Part shown: in pieces, positions 1 through 9,372 of the stretch
How positions within the stretch are numbered: the first letter of the stretch is position 1
How the letters are laid out: the number at the start of each line of letters is the position of its first letter
From: Pseudomonas monteilii
GTDB lineage: Bacteria > Pseudomonadota > Gammaproteobacteria > Pseudomonadales > Pseudomonadaceae
Direction of reading: 5' to 3'
Length of the DNA stretch: 64,000 nucleotides
Assembly (NCBI GenBank): GCA_001534745.1
Contig: CP013997.1
Location: 1,674,001 to 1,738,000, forward strand
Position numbers and translations under genes: made by a program
The notes under the pieces: model-generated
Database searches by the model: none
The model's input: only the letters and a program-made list of their open reading frames with translations
What the model was told of the DNA's origin: nothing

Positions 1-716
1 CAGTAATCCGCGACTCGTTCATAGCGAATCGAACGGCCCGGCTTGACCTCGGCCACGCGGTAGGGCCCGCTGCCCAGGGGCGGCTCGAAGCTGGTGCCGT
101 CGAAGGCACGGTCGGCCCACCAATGCTTGGGCAGCACCACCAGCTGGCCAAGAATCAGCGGCAGCTCGCGGTTGTCCTTGTGCTTGAAGACGAATTTTAC
201 GCGGTGCGCGTCTTCGGCCACGGCCTCGGCCACGTCGGCGTAGTACATGCGGTACAGCGGGGCACCTTGGGTCGTGAGCGTGTTGAAGGAGAACACCACA
301 TCGTCGGCGGTGACCGGTGTACCGTCGTTGAACTTGGCTTCGGGGCGCAGGTAGAAACGCACCCAGCTGTTGTCGGGGGCCTTCTCGATTCTGCCGGCCA
401 GCAGCCCGTATTCGGTAAACGGCTCGTCCAGGCTCTGGCGCATCAGGGTGTCGTAGACCAGCTCCAGCCCCTCGGCCGGGGTCCCCTTGTTGCTGAAGGG
501 GTTGAGGCTGTCGAAACTGCCCGTGCCGGATTGGCGGAATACGCCGCCCTTGGGCGCGTTCGGGTTGACGTAGTCGAAGTGCTTGAACCCTTCGGGGTAT
601 TTGGGCGGCTCGTCGTAGAGCGTCAGGGCGTGCTGGGGCGCGGCCAGCGTCGGTAGGGCGAGGCAGGCGAGCAACAGGCTGCCGGCCAGCTGGCGCAGAC
701 GGTGCAGGGGCGTCAT
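1..716 (-). CDS. nppA2: Periplasmic solute-binding protein (SBP family 5), NppA2-like, partial
   Basis: This is the N-terminal part of a family 5 extracellular solute-binding protein; the gene runs off the left edge of the window. Translation from the ATG at 716 gives a signal peptide (MTPLHRLRQLAGSLLLACL...) followed by the YejA-type opening with a PKGG motif, about 238 residues in all. Its start overlaps the stop of the upstream paralogue by 4 bp (ATGA), so the two are translationally coupled. In P. aeruginosa the neighbours of mltD at this position are nppA1 and nppA2, binding proteins of the Npp ABC importer that takes up peptidyl-nucleoside antibiotics and oligopeptides. The symbol is inferred from synteny and the tandem arrangement. 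The permease genes would lie beyond the window. Confidence 0.85.
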   Translation of the reverse strand, partial: MTPLHRLRQLAGSLLLACLALPTLAAPQHALTLYDEPPKYPEGFKHFDYVNPNAPKGGVFRQSGTGSFDSLNPFSNKGTPAEGLELVYDTLMRQSLDEPFTEYGLLAGRIEKAPDNSWVRFYLRPEAKFNDGTPVTADDVVFSFNTLTTQGAPLYRMYYADVAEAVAEDAHRVKFVFKHKDNRELPLILGQLVVLPKHWWADRAFDGTSFEPPLGSGPYRVAEVKPGRSIRYERVADY

Positions 717-2542
717 TGAGGGTTCTCCGAAGGCTTGAGCCACCAGCTGTTCAGGCCCAGGGTATAGGGCGGCGTGGCGACGAAGGCGAACCGGTTGCGG
801 TAGGCCAGGCGATGAGTGTCCAGGTACCAGTTGGGGATCATGTAGTCGTGCCACGACAGGACACGGTCGAGCGCCCGGGCCGCAGCGACTTGCTCGTCAC
901 GGGTGCTGGCGGCGAGCAGGGTCTCGAGCAGGTGATCGACGATGGGGTCCTGCACGCCTGCGTAATTCTTGCTGCCCTTGATCGCGGCCTGGCTGGAATG
1001 GAAGTACTGCCACTGTTCGAGCCCTGGGCTGAGGGTCTGGCCCAGGGTCATGAGGATCATGTCGAAGTCGAACTGGTCCAGGCGCTGCTTGTACTGGGCG
1101 CGATCGACGGTGCGCAGGTGCGCCTGCACGCCGATGCTGGCCAGGTTCTCCATGTACGGCTGGAAGATACGTTCGAGATTGGGGTTGACCAGCAGTAGCT
1201 CGAGACGCAGCGGCCGCCCCTTCGTATCGACCAGGCGTTGATTCTTGAGGGTCCAGCCGGCTTCGGCGAACAGCGCAATGGCCTTGCGCATCGTCGCTCG
1301 ATCGATGCCACGCCCCTGGGTCGTGCTGACCTGGTAGGGCTGGGTGAACAACGCATCGGGCAGCTGCCCGCGATAGGGCGCCAGCAGCAGCCATTCCTGA
1401 CCCGTGGGCAGGCCGGTGGCGGCGAATTCGCTGTTGGGGTAGTAGCTGGTCGAACGCCGATAGGCATTGCTGAACAGGGTCCGGTTGGTCCACTCGAAGT
1501 CCAGCATCAGCCCCAGGGCACGCCGTACCTTGGGATCGGCCAATGGGGCGCGACGGCTGTTCATGAACAGCCCCTGGGTCTGGGTCGGAATGCGGTGGGG
1601 GATCTGTGCCTTGATCACCTCGCCACGGCGCACGGCCGGGAACCGGTAGCCATTGGCCCAGTTCTTGGCCTGATGCTCGATGTAGAGGTCGAATTCACCG
1701 GCCTTGAAGGCTTCGAAGGCGACGGTCGAATCCCGATAGAACTCGTACTCCACGCGGTCGAAGTTGTACTTGCCGCGGTTGACCGCCAAGTCCTTGCCCC
1801 AGTAATTCTTGACCCGCTCGAACACCAGTCGGCGCCCTGGCACGACCTCGGTGATGCGGTACGGGCCACTGCCCAAGGGGGGCTCGAACGTGGTCGCCTT
1901 GAAGTCACGGGTCTGCCAGTAATGCTTGGGCAGGACTGGCATTTCACCGAGGCGCAGGATCAGCAGGGGGTTGCCGGCACGCTTGAAGACGAAACGGATG
2001 CGCAACGGGCCGAGTACATCGACGCGCTGGACTTCCTGCAGGTTGGTGCGATACGTCGGATGGCCGTCCTTGAGCAGGGTGCGGTACGAGAACGCCACAT
2101 CGGCCGAGGTGATGGGGTGGCCATCGTGGAAGCGTGCTTCCGGGCGCAGGTTGAAGACGACCCAGCTGCGGTCTTCGCTGTATTCCACCGAACGTGCGAT
2201 CAGGCCATAGCTGGAGGTGGGCTCATCGCCCGACGGATCGTACTGGCCCGTGCCGATCATCAACGGCTCGTTGAGTTCGTTGACCCCATACTGCAGAAAA
2301 TTCGGTGTGGTGACCGGGCTGCTGCCCTTGAAGGTGTACGGGTTGAGCGTGTCGAACGTGCCGAAGGCCATGGCACGCAGGGTGCCGCCTTTGGGTGCGC
2401 GCGGGTTGACCCAGTCGAAATGGGTGAAGCTGGCCGGATACTTGAGCGTGCCGAATTGCGCATAGCCGTGGCTTTCGCTGACGGCCGCGACGACGGGAAA
2501 GCTCAAGGCCAGGCTGATGAGCAGCAGGAGAGGGCGTATCAA
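713..2542 (-). CDS. nppA1: Periplasmic solute-binding protein (SBP family 5), NppA1-like
   Basis: A 609-residue periplasmic binding protein of the peptide/microcin C (YejA-like) branch of SBP family 5. An N-terminal hydrophobic signal (IRPLLLLISLALSFPVVAA) is followed by a mature region with PKGG near residue 50, an LRPEARFHDG segment, and the family's usual full length. It is a close paralogue of the next gene downstream, sharing the HFDWVNP/HFDYVNP and LGSGPYR segments. It should capture peptides or peptidyl-nucleosides for an ABC importer. The only start seen is a TTG at 2542 with no clear ribosome binding site, so the exact N-terminus is uncertain. The gene order next to mltD matches P. 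aeruginosa nppA1-nppA2. Confidence 0.85.
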   Translation of the reverse strand: MIRPLLLLISLALSFPVVAAVSESHGYAQFGTLKYPASFTHFDWVNPRAPKGGTLRAMAFGTFDTLNPYTFKGSSPVTTPNFLQYGVNELNEPLMIGTGQYDPSGDEPTSSYGLIARSVEYSEDRSWVVFNLRPEARFHDGHPITSADVAFSYRTLLKDGHPTYRTNLQEVQRVDVLGPLRIRFVFKRAGNPLLILRLGEMPVLPKHYWQTRDFKATTFEPPLGSGPYRITEVVPGRRLVFERVKNYWGKDLAVNRGKYNFDRVEYEFYRDSTVAFEAFKAGEFDLYIEHQAKNWANGYRFPAVRRGEVIKAQIPHRIPTQTQGLFMNSRRAPLADPKVRRALGLMLDFEWTNRTLFSNAYRRSTSYYPNSEFAATGLPTGQEWLLLAPYRGQLPDALFTQPYQVSTTQGRGIDRATMRKAIALFAEAGWTLKNQRLVDTKGRPLRLELLLVNPNLERIFQPYMENLASIGVQAHLRTVDRAQYKQRLDQFDFDMILMTLGQTLSPGLEQWQYFHSSQAAIKGSKNYAGVQDPIVDHLLETLLAASTRDEQVAAARALDRVLSWHDYMIPNWYLDTHRLAYRNRFAFVATPPYTLGLNSWWLKPSENPQ

Positions 2543-2674
2543 GTCGGCGATCCGATCCAGGCGGCTTGGGCTTCGATCGGGCTACAGTAACAGCTTGTCC
2601 AGCCTCGAAAAAGACCACCTGCACACGGCGTGTGAGGCGGGCCTGGAGGAACGGATCCGCCAGGTCCTGACGCG

Positions 2675-4114
2675 TTACCGGCTGACGTAGACCGTCAGCG
2701 TCTGACCTGGCTTGAGGGCTTGACCGCTGCGGGGGTTCCAGCGCTTGAGGTGTTTCATTTCGACGTTGAAACGCTTGGCCACCATGTACAGCGAATCGCC
2801 CTTGCGAACCTTGTATTGCGTGGTGCGCTGCTTGGAGGCAGCCACCCGGTTGGCGGCGGCCGACGGCGCGCTGCCACCGCGCAAGGCCAGTACCTGGCCT
2901 GCCTTGACGCGGTTGCCTGGCAAGCGGTTCCAGCGCTGCAGATCCTTGACCGAGACCTTGTTGGCGCGTGCGATGGCGCCCAGGTTATCGCCGCGCTTGA
3001 CGCGGTAGCTGCGTGTCTTGACGGTCGGCGCGGACGCTTCGGCCAGCGCCGCTTCGAAGGCGCCCTTTTTAGGTTGCAACGACACCAGCTGCTCAGGCTT
3101 GAGGTTCGACAGGCTGGCGCTGAGCAGTTCGGCCTTGGCCGTCGGCACGAGCAGGCGTTGCGGACCATCGACGGTCATGCGCTTCTTGAAGGCCGGATTC
3201 AACTGGATCAGTTCGTCCTCGTCGATGTCGGCGAAGGCGGCGACCCGGGTCAGGTCCAGGCGGTCGTTGATGACCACGGCCTCGAAGTAGGGCTCGTTGG
3301 CGATCGGGGTCAGGTTGACCCCATAGGCCTCGGGGGTCATGACCACCTGCGACAGGGCCAGCAGCTTGGGCACGTAGTTCTGGGTTTCCTGCGGCAGGGG
3401 CAGGTTCCAGTAATCGGTCGGCAAACCGAGCTTCTGGTTGCGCTCGATGGCTCGGCTGACGGTACCCTCGCCGGCATTGTAGGCCGCCAGGGCCAGCAGC
3501 CAGTCACCGTTGAACATGTCGTGCAGCTTGCTCAGGTAGTCCAGCGCCGCGTTGGTCGAGGCGGTGATGTCGCGACGACCGTCGTAGAAGTTGGTCTGGC
3601 GCAGGTTGAAGTACTTGCCCGTGGTGGGAATGAACTGCCACAGCCCGACGGCATGGGCGCGCGAGTAGGCCATGGGGTTGTAGGCACTCTCGATCGCTGG
3701 CAGCAGCGCCAGCTCCAAGGGCATGTCGCGCTCTTCGAGACGCTCGACGATGTAGTGCATGTACAGGCTGCCACGTTCGCCCGCGGTCTCGACGAACGAG
3801 GGGTTGCTGGAGAACCACAGTCGCTGCTGCTCGATGCGTGGGTTGACGCCGATGCTGTCCTGCAGCACGAAACCGCGACGCATGCGCTCCCAGACGTCCT
3901 GTGGCGCCTGCTCCACCGGTTTGGGTGCGGCGGTCATGATCACCGGTTTGTGCTTGATCCTGGCCTGGTAGTTGGGCACCTGGACGCTGTCGGCCTCGCT
4001 GACCCGCGAGGTGCTTTGGCAGCCCACCAGGGTGGCGGCCAGCGCCAGGGCAGCGGCCTGGGCCAGGCGGGTCAGGGCGGCGGATTGGACGGTCCTTCGG
4101 CTTCGAGTAGACAT
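2675..4114 (-). CDS. mltD: Membrane-bound lytic murein transglycosylase D, lipoprotein
   Basis: A lytic transglycosylase that cleaves the MurNAc-GlcNAc bond of peptidoglycan, anchored in the outer membrane. The ATG at 4114 gives 479 residues with a lipobox ending LVGC, which supports this start over the TTG at 4138. The central SLT domain carries the family signature with its catalytic glutamate in IESAYNP, followed by AVGLWQF and AAYNAGEGTV. Two LysM peptidoglycan-binding repeats occupy roughly residues 366-410 and 430-477, each opening with the YxVxxGDxL pattern. Two C-terminal LysM repeats are usual for MltD. It is transcribed in the same direction as gloB upstream. Confidence 0.95.
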   Translation of the reverse strand: MSTRSRRTVQSAALTRLAQAAALALAATLVGCQSTSRVSEADSVQVPNYQARIKHKPVIMTAAPKPVEQAPQDVWERMRRGFVLQDSIGVNPRIEQQRLWFSSNPSFVETAGERGSLYMHYIVERLEERDMPLELALLPAIESAYNPMAYSRAHAVGLWQFIPTTGKYFNLRQTNFYDGRRDITASTNAALDYLSKLHDMFNGDWLLALAAYNAGEGTVSRAIERNQKLGLPTDYWNLPLPQETQNYVPKLLALSQVVMTPEAYGVNLTPIANEPYFEAVVINDRLDLTRVAAFADIDEDELIQLNPAFKKRMTVDGPQRLLVPTAKAELLSASLSNLKPEQLVSLQPKKGAFEAALAEASAPTVKTRSYRVKRGDNLGAIARANKVSVKDLQRWNRLPGNRVKAGQVLALRGGSAPSAAANRVAASKQRTTQYKVRKGDSLYMVAKRFNVEMKHLKRWNPRSGQALKPGQTLTVYVSR

Positions 4115-4213
4115 CGGCGGGGACGGGTTTCCGGGCAAAAAATTTCGGCGATTCTAGAAACCGCTTCCCGCCTGGTCAACCTTTGACCAATAACCCGATG
4201 GAACTTGAGGCTT

Positions 4214-4993
4214 TCAGAAGCTGTCTTTCCAGCGCCTCAACGCAGCAAACACGGTGCTCGCATCACTGCCGAGCGCAGCCCCCCGTTCGTCTGCTTTTTG
4301 TTTAACAGATGTTTCCGAGCAACGCAGGAACGGGTTGGTCGCGCGCTCGAGCGCGAGCGTCGAAGGCAGGGTGATCCGTGCTGCGGCCCGAAGCTGTTCG
4401 ACCTCCGCCAGCCGGCGGGCAATCTCGGGGTTGCCAGGTTCCACGGCCTGGGCGAAGCGCAGGTTGCTCAAAGTGTACTCATGGGCGCAATACACCTGCG
4501 TGTCGTCTGGCAGGGCGGCCAGTCGCTCGAGCGAAGCGTGCATCTGGGCCGGGGTGCCTTCGAACAGTCGGCCGCAGCCGCCGGCGAACAGCGTGTCGCC
4601 GCTGAACAGGAGTGGCGTCTGACCGTCGACGGTGTGCAGGGCGATATGGCCCAGGGTATGGCCTGGCACCTCGATGACCGTGAAGGTCAGCCCCAGGGCT
4701 TCGACGCGGTCGCCTTCGACCAGGCCCCGGTCGCGTGCCGGAATGCTTTCCTTGGCCGGGCCGCTGACGTAGGCACCGGTTTTCTGCTTGAGGCACTCGA
4801 CGCCGCCAACATGGTCGTGGTGATGGTGGGTGATCAGGATGGCTTCCAGCTCCCAGCCCGGGTGCGCGGTGAGCCAGTCGAGAACCGGCTGGGCATCGCC
4901 GGGGTCGACCACCGCGCATCGGCGTGTCTCCGTATCCTGTAACAGCCAGATATAGTTGTCCGAGAAAGCAGGTAACGCGTCGATCTGTATCAT
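4214..4993 (-). CDS. gloB: Hydroxyacylglutathione hydrolase (glyoxalase II)
   Basis: Hydrolyses S-D-lactoylglutathione to D-lactate and glutathione, the second step of methylglyoxal detoxification in the cytosol. The 259-residue product is normal length. The metallo-beta-lactamase zinc motif THHHHDH lies at residues 55-61 (ligands H56, H58, D60, H61), and further family motifs are visible ([39 protein letters not shown]). It is divergent from the methyltransferase gene to its right and upstream of mltD. This gloB-methyltransferase-rnhA-dnaQ block is conserved in pseudomonads. Confidence 0.97.
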   Translation of the reverse strand: MIQIDALPAFSDNYIWLLQDTETRRCAVVDPGDAQPVLDWLTAHPGWELEAILITHHHHDHVGGVECLKQKTGAYVSGPAKESIPARDRGLVEGDRVEALGLTFTVIEVPGHTLGHIALHTVDGQTPLLFSGDTLFAGGCGRLFEGTPAQMHASLERLAALPDDTQVYCAHEYTLSNLRFAQAVEPGNPEIARRLAEVEQLRAAARITLPSTLALERATNPFLRCSETSVKQKADERGAALGSDASTVFAALRRWKDSF

Positions 4994-5165
4994 GAGTAGA
5001 TTCCGATTCGCCGGGTGGTGAGCAGGGCCGTCATCTTATGGACCGCTCAGGTCGTCGCCAAGTTTGCCCTGTCACATGTACGGGCCGCCAAGATCGGCCA
5101 GGGGCGGGCGACGAACGCGGCGCCACAGGCGGCGTGGGCCAGACAATCGATCCGAGGAGATCAGC

Positions 5166-5924
5166 ATGACCGACCAGGTATTCGCCCAGGCCGACCGCGA
5201 GTGGGTCGAGCTGATCGCGATGGCGCGCGACTGGTTCGAGGGGCCGCAGGGGCAGTTGATGCTGCGCGAAGAGCAGCGCCTGCTCGATGACGAGCTCTCG
5301 CGCTACTTCGGCGGCTTTTCCATCCATTACGGACCCTGCGCCGAGCCTTCCCCGGGCGCCTCGCGGATTCAACGCAACGTGCGCCTGGGCGCGCCCTTTC
5401 CAGGCGTGGACATCGTCTGCGAAGAGCAGGCCTGGCCGCTGGGCGAGCATGCTGCCGACCTGGTCGTGCTGCAGCACGGGCTGGATTTCAGCCTCTCGCC
5501 CCATGGGCTGCTGCGCGAGGCGGCGCAGGCCGTGCGACCGGGCGGCCATGTCCTGATCGTGGGCATCAATCCCTGGAGTACCTGGGGCGCAAGCCATCTG
5601 TTCGCCCGCGGCGCCCTGCGACGTGCCCGCTGCATCTCCCCTTCGCGGGTCGCCGACTGGCTGGGCCTGCTGGGGTTCGCGCTGGAGAAACGACGCTTCG
5701 GGTGTTATCGTCCGCCGCTTGCCTCGGCCGTCTGGCAGCACCGGCTGGCGGGCTGGGAACGCACGGCGGGAGACTGGCAATGTGCCGGCGGCGGCGTCTA
5801 CCTGCTCGTTGCCCGCAAGATGGTGAGCGGCCTGCGGCCTCTGTGCCGGCCACGGCGCGAACCCATGGGCAAACTGTTGCCCTTGCCGCTGGCCAAGGCC
5901 AACCGCCGTTCCAGCGAGCCCTGA
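5166..5924 (+). CDS. Class I SAM-dependent methyltransferase-like protein
   Basis: A 252-residue protein with a degenerate methyltransferase type 11 fold. The segment DLVVLQHGLDFSLSPHGLLREAAQAV followed by RPGGHVLIVGINPWS matches motifs IV and V of these enzymes. The ATG at 5166 has a good ribosome binding site (GAGGAGA) and removes a spurious upstream extension. It lies between gloB (divergent) and rnhA, the position of the conserved P. aeruginosa gene PA1814. The substrate is unknown. The N-terminal SAM-binding glycine motif is weak, so methyltransferase activity is inferred rather than shown. Confidence 0.8.
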   Translation: MTDQVFAQADREWVELIAMARDWFEGPQGQLMLREEQRLLDDELSRYFGGFSIHYGPCAEPSPGASRIQRNVRLGAPFPGVDIVCEEQAWPLGEHAADLVVLQHGLDFSLSPHGLLREAAQAVRPGGHVLIVGINPWSTWGASHLFARGALRRARCISPSRVADWLGLLGFALEKRRFGCYRPPLASAVWQHRLAGWERTAGDWQCAGGGVYLLVARKMVSGLRPLCRPRREPMGKLLPLPLAKANRRSSEP

Positions 5925-5966
5925 CCTGGCCACGGCCTGACTTTTCAATCGAACACTGAGCGGTAC

Positions 5967-6425
5967 ATGAGCGATAGCATCGAGATCTACACCGATGGCG
6001 CCTGCAAGGGCAACCCGGGCCCTGGTGGCTGGGGCGTGTTGATGGTTTACAAGGGTGCGGAAAAGGAACTCTGGGGCGGAGAGCCCAACACCACCAACAA
6101 CCGCATGGAGCTGATGGCCGCCATCCAGGGCCTGATGGCGCTCAAGCGCGAGTGCGCGGTGCTGCTGGTCACCGACTCCCAGTATGTGATGAAAGGCATC
6201 ACCGAGTGGATGACCAACTGGAAGAAGCGCGGTTGGAAAACCGCTGCCAAGGAGCCGGTGAAGAACGCCGACCTGTGGAAGCTGCTGGACGAACAGGTCA
6301 ACCGCCATCAGGTGACCTGGAAGTGGGTGCGCGGCCACATCGGCCATGAGGGCAACGAGCGTGCCGACCAGTTGGCCAACCGGGGCGTCGATGAAGTGCG
6401 TGCGCAACGTCGCACCACGTCCTGA
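5967..6425 (+). CDS. rnhA: Ribonuclease HI
   Basis: Degrades the RNA strand of RNA-DNA hybrids, removing R-loops and primers. The 152-residue protein has all catalytic residues at the E. coli positions: D10 in [17 protein letters not shown]48 in NNRMELMA, D70 in VTDSQYV, H124 in VRGHIGH and D134 in NERADQLA. It starts 42 bp after the methyltransferase gene and is followed 31 bp later by dnaQ, the partner found beside rnhA in most gammaproteobacteria. Confidence 0.98.
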   Translation: MSDSIEIYTDGACKGNPGPGGWGVLMVYKGAEKELWGGEPNTTNNRMELMAAIQGLMALKRECAVLLVTDSQYVMKGITEWMTNWKKRGWKTAAKEPVKNADLWKLLDEQVNRHQVTWKWVRGHIGHEGNERADQLANRGVDEVRAQRRTTS

Positions 6426-6456
6426 TCGTATTCCTTGCCGTCGACGGAGGTCCTAG

Positions 6457-7203
6457 GTGGAACAGCAGTTGAGCAGGTTGGTGGTTCTCGATACCGAGAC
6501 CACGGGTATGCCGGTCGGCGATGGTCACCGCATCATCGAGATCGGATGTGTCGAAATCATCGGTCGCCGCCTCACGGGGCGGCACTTTCACGTCTATCTG
6601 CAACCTGATCGCGACAGTGACGAAGGCGCCATCGGCGTGCACGGCATCACCGATGCGTTCCTGATCGGCAAGCCACGCTTTGCCGAGGTCGCCGACGAGT
6701 TCTTCGACTTCATCCAGGGTGCCCAGCTGGTCATCCACAACGCGGCGTTCGACGTGGGCTTCATCAACCACGAGTTCGCCCTGGCCGGGCAGCAGGATCG
6801 TGCCGACATCAGTCGGCACTGCACCATTCTCGACACCTTGATGATGGCGCGTTCGCGCCATCCGGGTCAGCGCAACAGCCTCGATGCACTCTGCAAGCGC
6901 TACGGGATCGACAACTCCGGCCGTGAACTGCACGGCGCCTTGCTCGACTCGGAATTGCTGGCCGATGTCTACCTGGCGATGACCGGTGGCCAGACCAGCC
7001 TGTCCCTGGCAGGGCACGGCAATGAGGAGGATTCGTCGGGCCAGCAGGGCAGGGCCAGCGAGATTCGTCGTCTGCCCGCCAGCCGTACACCGGGGCCGAT
7101 CATCCAGGCGACCGCCGACGAAGAGCAGGCGCATCTGGCGCGGCTGGAGGCCATCGCCAAGGCCGCAGGTGGGCCGGCGATCTGGCAGACGTTGATGAGG
7201 TAA
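6457..7203 (+). CDS. dnaQ: DNA polymerase III subunit epsilon (3'-5' proofreading exonuclease)
   Basis: The proofreading exonuclease of the replicative polymerase core. The 248-residue protein has the DEDDh motifs: ExoI LDTETTG (D12, E14), ExoII HNAAFDVGF and ExoIII with HGALLDSELLADVYLAM. The C-terminal tail beyond about residue 190 is the flexible linker and polymerase-binding region. Translation starts with GTG at 6457, with ribosome binding site GGAGG 6-10 bases upstream. It ends just before a GC-rich hairpin shared with the convergent small gene. Confidence 0.97.
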   Translation: MEQQLSRLVVLDTETTGMPVGDGHRIIEIGCVEIIGRRLTGRHFHVYLQPDRDSDEGAIGVHGITDAFLIGKPRFAEVADEFFDFIQGAQLVIHNAAFDVGFINHEFALAGQQDRADISRHCTILDTLMMARSRHPGQRNSLDALCKRYGIDNSGRELHGALLDSELLADVYLAMTGGQTSLSLAGHGNEEDSSGQQGRASEIRRLPASRTPGPIIQATADEEQAHLARLEAIAKAAGGPAIWQTLMR

Positions 7204-7240
7204 TGGGCGAGTCGCTGCCCGGTAGACGCACAGGCAGGGT

Positions 7241-7262
7241 CAGGGCCGCAGGCGCGGCCCTG
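7241..7262. terminator. GC-rich hairpin between convergent genes
   Basis: A perfect 9-bp stem (CAGGGCCGC / GCGGCCCTG) with a 4-base loop lies between dnaQ and the convergent 72-aa gene. No T-run follows on either side, so this is a stem-only candidate bidirectional terminator. Confidence 0.5.
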
Positions 7263-7264
7263 TA

Positions 7265-7483
7265 TCAGGGAACGCGAATCAGCTCGACGCCCGTCTGCGC
7301 CAGCTCGAAGCGGTCGTCACCGAGGTGATTGACGCGATCGCCGATTGCCAAGCGGTAGACGGTCACGGGGGAGGCCAGCGCGCCACCGTCTGCGGCTGCA
7401 GGCGCCTCCTCGAATTGATGGACCGGGTAGATGCGTCCTTCGGCGTCCCGTGCATGGAACCGACCGACCAGTACTGCTGCCAT
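7265..7483 (-). CDS. Small conserved hypothetical protein
   Basis: A 72-residue ORF, convergent with dnaQ, starting with ATG and preceded by a plausible AGAGGT ribosome binding site. The sequence (MAAVLVGRFHARDAEGRIYPV... ending GVELIRVP) reads as a small beta-rich protein with no membrane segment or cysteine motif. I do not recognise a domain. P. aeruginosa also has a small hypothetical gene after dnaQ, which supports it being real. It may belong to the short beta-barrel proteins of unknown role common in pseudomonads. Confidence 0.6.
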   Translation of the reverse strand: MAAVLVGRFHARDAEGRIYPVHQFEEAPAAADGGALASPVTVYRLAIGDRVNHLGDDRFELAQTGVELIRVP

Positions 7484-7572
7484 TTAGCGTACAACCTCTA
7501 CGAGATAAATTGAATTTCTGCAGCGATAGACCCTCGGCCGACGCGGGAAGTTTTCCAGTGCCGGAAAAAAAC

Positions 7573-7602
7573 TTAAGCAGGCCCATGGCGGTCAGCTATA
7601 AC
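7573..7602 (+). promoter_or_regulatory. Candidate sigma-70 promoter of the FMN reductase gene
   Basis: TTAAGC at 7573-7578 and TATAAC at 7597-7602 are separated by 18 bp and lie about 35 bp upstream of the reductase ATG. The -10 box is good and the -35 box weak. Inferred from sequence only. Confidence 0.4.
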
Positions 7603-7637
7603 GAATGCTTTCTTCCAACCCGTTGAGGTGTCACTTC

Positions 7638-8195
7638 ATGAGCCAGGTGTATTCCGTAGCAGTGATCGTCGGCAGCTTGCGCAAGGCGTCCTACAACCGC
7701 AAGGTGGCTAACGCGCTGGCCTTGCTGGCGCCCGCCAGCCTCGAGCTGAAGATCGTGGAAATCGGCGATCTGCCCCTCTACAACGAAGACCTCGAAGCCC
7801 AGGCTCCGGCTGCCTGGACGACCTTTCGCCAGGCGGTCAAGGCCAGCGATGCGGTCCTGTTCGTGACACCCGAATACAACCGGACCATGACCGGCGCTCT
7901 GAAAAATGCCATCGACGTCGGCTCGCGTCCTTATGGCGACAGTGCCTGGAATGGCAAGCCCGCAGCCGTGGTCAGCGCGTCGCCGGGCGCACTGGGTGGT
8001 TTCGGCGCCAACCACAACGTGCGCCAGGCGCTGGTGTTCCTGGACATGCCCTGCCTGCAGATGCCCGAAGCCTACCTGGGTGGCGTCGCCGACCTGTTCG
8101 ACGAGCAGGACCAGGTGAGCGAGAAGACACGCCCGTTCCTGCAGGGCTTCATCGACACTTTCGATGCCTGGGTGAAGCGTCATTGCGCACCGTGA
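7638..8195 (+). CDS. NADPH-dependent FMN reductase (ChrR/azoreductase family)
   Basis: A flavodoxin-like quinone/chromate/azo reductase of 185 residues. The N-terminal GSLRKASYNRKVA segment binds the FMN phosphate, and FVTPEYNRTMTGALKNAIDVGSR is the family signature around the flavin. The ATG at 7638 follows a GAGG ribosome binding site, discarding a short upstream extension. Family members carry out two-electron reduction of quinones and can reduce chromate, probably as oxidative-stress defence. The AraC-type regulator gene follows 51 bp downstream on the same strand, but nothing shows that it controls this gene. Confidence 0.92.
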   Translation: MSQVYSVAVIVGSLRKASYNRKVANALALLAPASLELKIVEIGDLPLYNEDLEAQAPAAWTTFRQAVKASDAVLFVTPEYNRTMTGALKNAIDVGSRPYGDSAWNGKPAAVVSASPGALGGFGANHNVRQALVFLDMPCLQMPEAYLGGVADLFDEQDQVSEKTRPFLQGFIDTFDAWVKRHCAP

Positions 8196-8246
8196 AGGCT
8201 GGCAGCCCATCCATGCGTCGCGCCACCGACCCTCTCGCTGCAGCCC

Positions 8247-9272
8247 ATGAGTGACAAGGACACCATCTCTGTCCACCTGGTGCGTGAGGCCTTGCTGCAG
8301 GCCCGTACGGGCGAGGTCCCCACGGACGAAGTGCTGCGTCAAGCCGGTGTCGATCCTGCCATGCTCGACCAGCCCACGGCGCGGGTGTCGGTCCAGGCCT
8401 ATTCACGGCTGTGGCGCCTCTTGGCACGGCTGGGAGACGATGAGTTCTTCGGCATGGATGGCCGGGGGTTGCGTCATGGCAGCCTGGCGTTCATCGGTCG
8501 GATCACCCGGGTGCAACCCACGGTGGGCGCTGGGCTCGAGGTGCTGCTGGAGTTTCTCGGGCTGATGCTGGCCGACCTGCGGCCTCGCCTGGTGCGCCAT
8601 GCCGGCGTGGCCGAGATCGTGCTCGATGAACCCCTGCCGTCGCCACGGCGCGCCTTCACCTACTTCACGCTGTGGATGTTCGTCCATGGTGTGCTCTGCT
8701 GGTTGGCCGGGCGGCGTCTGCCCATCCTGGCCATCGAGCTTCGTTGCGAGGTGCCGCCGTTTTGCGAAGACTACCGGGTGATGTTCTCCGAGCACCTGCG
8801 CTTCGACCGGCCTCGGTCGCGCATGCTCCTCGCCGATGACGGCCTCGAGGCAGGTATTCGCCGCGGGCCGGCGGAGCTGAAGCGGTTCCTGGCCCAGGCG
8901 CCTGGGAACATCCTGGTCAAATACCGGGACCCGGACAGCCTGGCGCGTCGCCTGCGCCGGCAGTTGCTGCAGCTCGAACCTGCACGCTGGCCGGACGTCG
9001 ACGGTCTGGCCCGCGAACTCTATCTGTCTGCCTCCACCCTGCGCCGCCGACTGGCCGAAGAGGGCACCTCGTTTCAGGCGCTCAAGGACAGCGCGCGGCG
9101 TGAGCTGGCGATTGCCTGGCTGGGCGAGGAGCGGCAGAGCCTGAGCGAGTTGGCCGAGCGCCTGGGGTTCGCTGACGCCAGCTCGTTCTACAAGGCCTTT
9201 CGCAAGTGGTTCGGCTGCAATCCCGGTCAGTACCGGGCGCTGGCCTGCCCAGTGCCGGGGATGGACGACTGA
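8247..9272 (+). CDS. AraC-family transcriptional regulator (arabinose-binding-like N-domain)
   Basis: A 341-residue regulator. The N-terminal part, about residues 20-200, resembles the effector domain of the OruR/ArgR/FaoR type AraC proteins (ending around RCEVPPFCEDYRVMFSEHLRFD). The C-terminal double helix-turn-helix covers about residues 240-335, with LYLSASTLRRRLAEEGTSFQALKD as the first HTH and LAERLGFADASSFYKAFRKWFGCNPGQYR as the second HTH with the AraC signature. Proteins of this architecture often govern fatty-acid or amino-acid catabolism. The beta-oxidation operon 4.7 kb downstream is a possible target, but the intervening NEL gene makes that only a guess. Confidence 0.9.
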   Translation: MSDKDTISVHLVREALLQARTGEVPTDEVLRQAGVDPAMLDQPTARVSVQAYSRLWRLLARLGDDEFFGMDGRGLRHGSLAFIGRITRVQPTVGAGLEVLLEFLGLMLADLRPRLVRHAGVAEIVLDEPLPSPRRAFTYFTLWMFVHGVLCWLAGRRLPILAIELRCEVPPFCEDYRVMFSEHLRFDRPRSRMLLADDGLEAGIRRGPAELKRFLAQAPGNILVKYRDPDSLARRLRRQLLQLEPARWPDVDGLARELYLSASTLRRRLAEEGTSFQALKDSARRELAIAWLGEERQSLSELAERLGFADASSFYKAFRKWFGCNPGQYRALACPVPGMDD

Positions 9273-9372
9273 TCCACGCACAGGGGAGGCGGGCACGCAT
9301 CAAGCGCTTCCCTCTGCCAACGAACAGGCCTGTCGGGGAGGGTGGTGGTTCCGACCCACCAGGAGTACCCCG

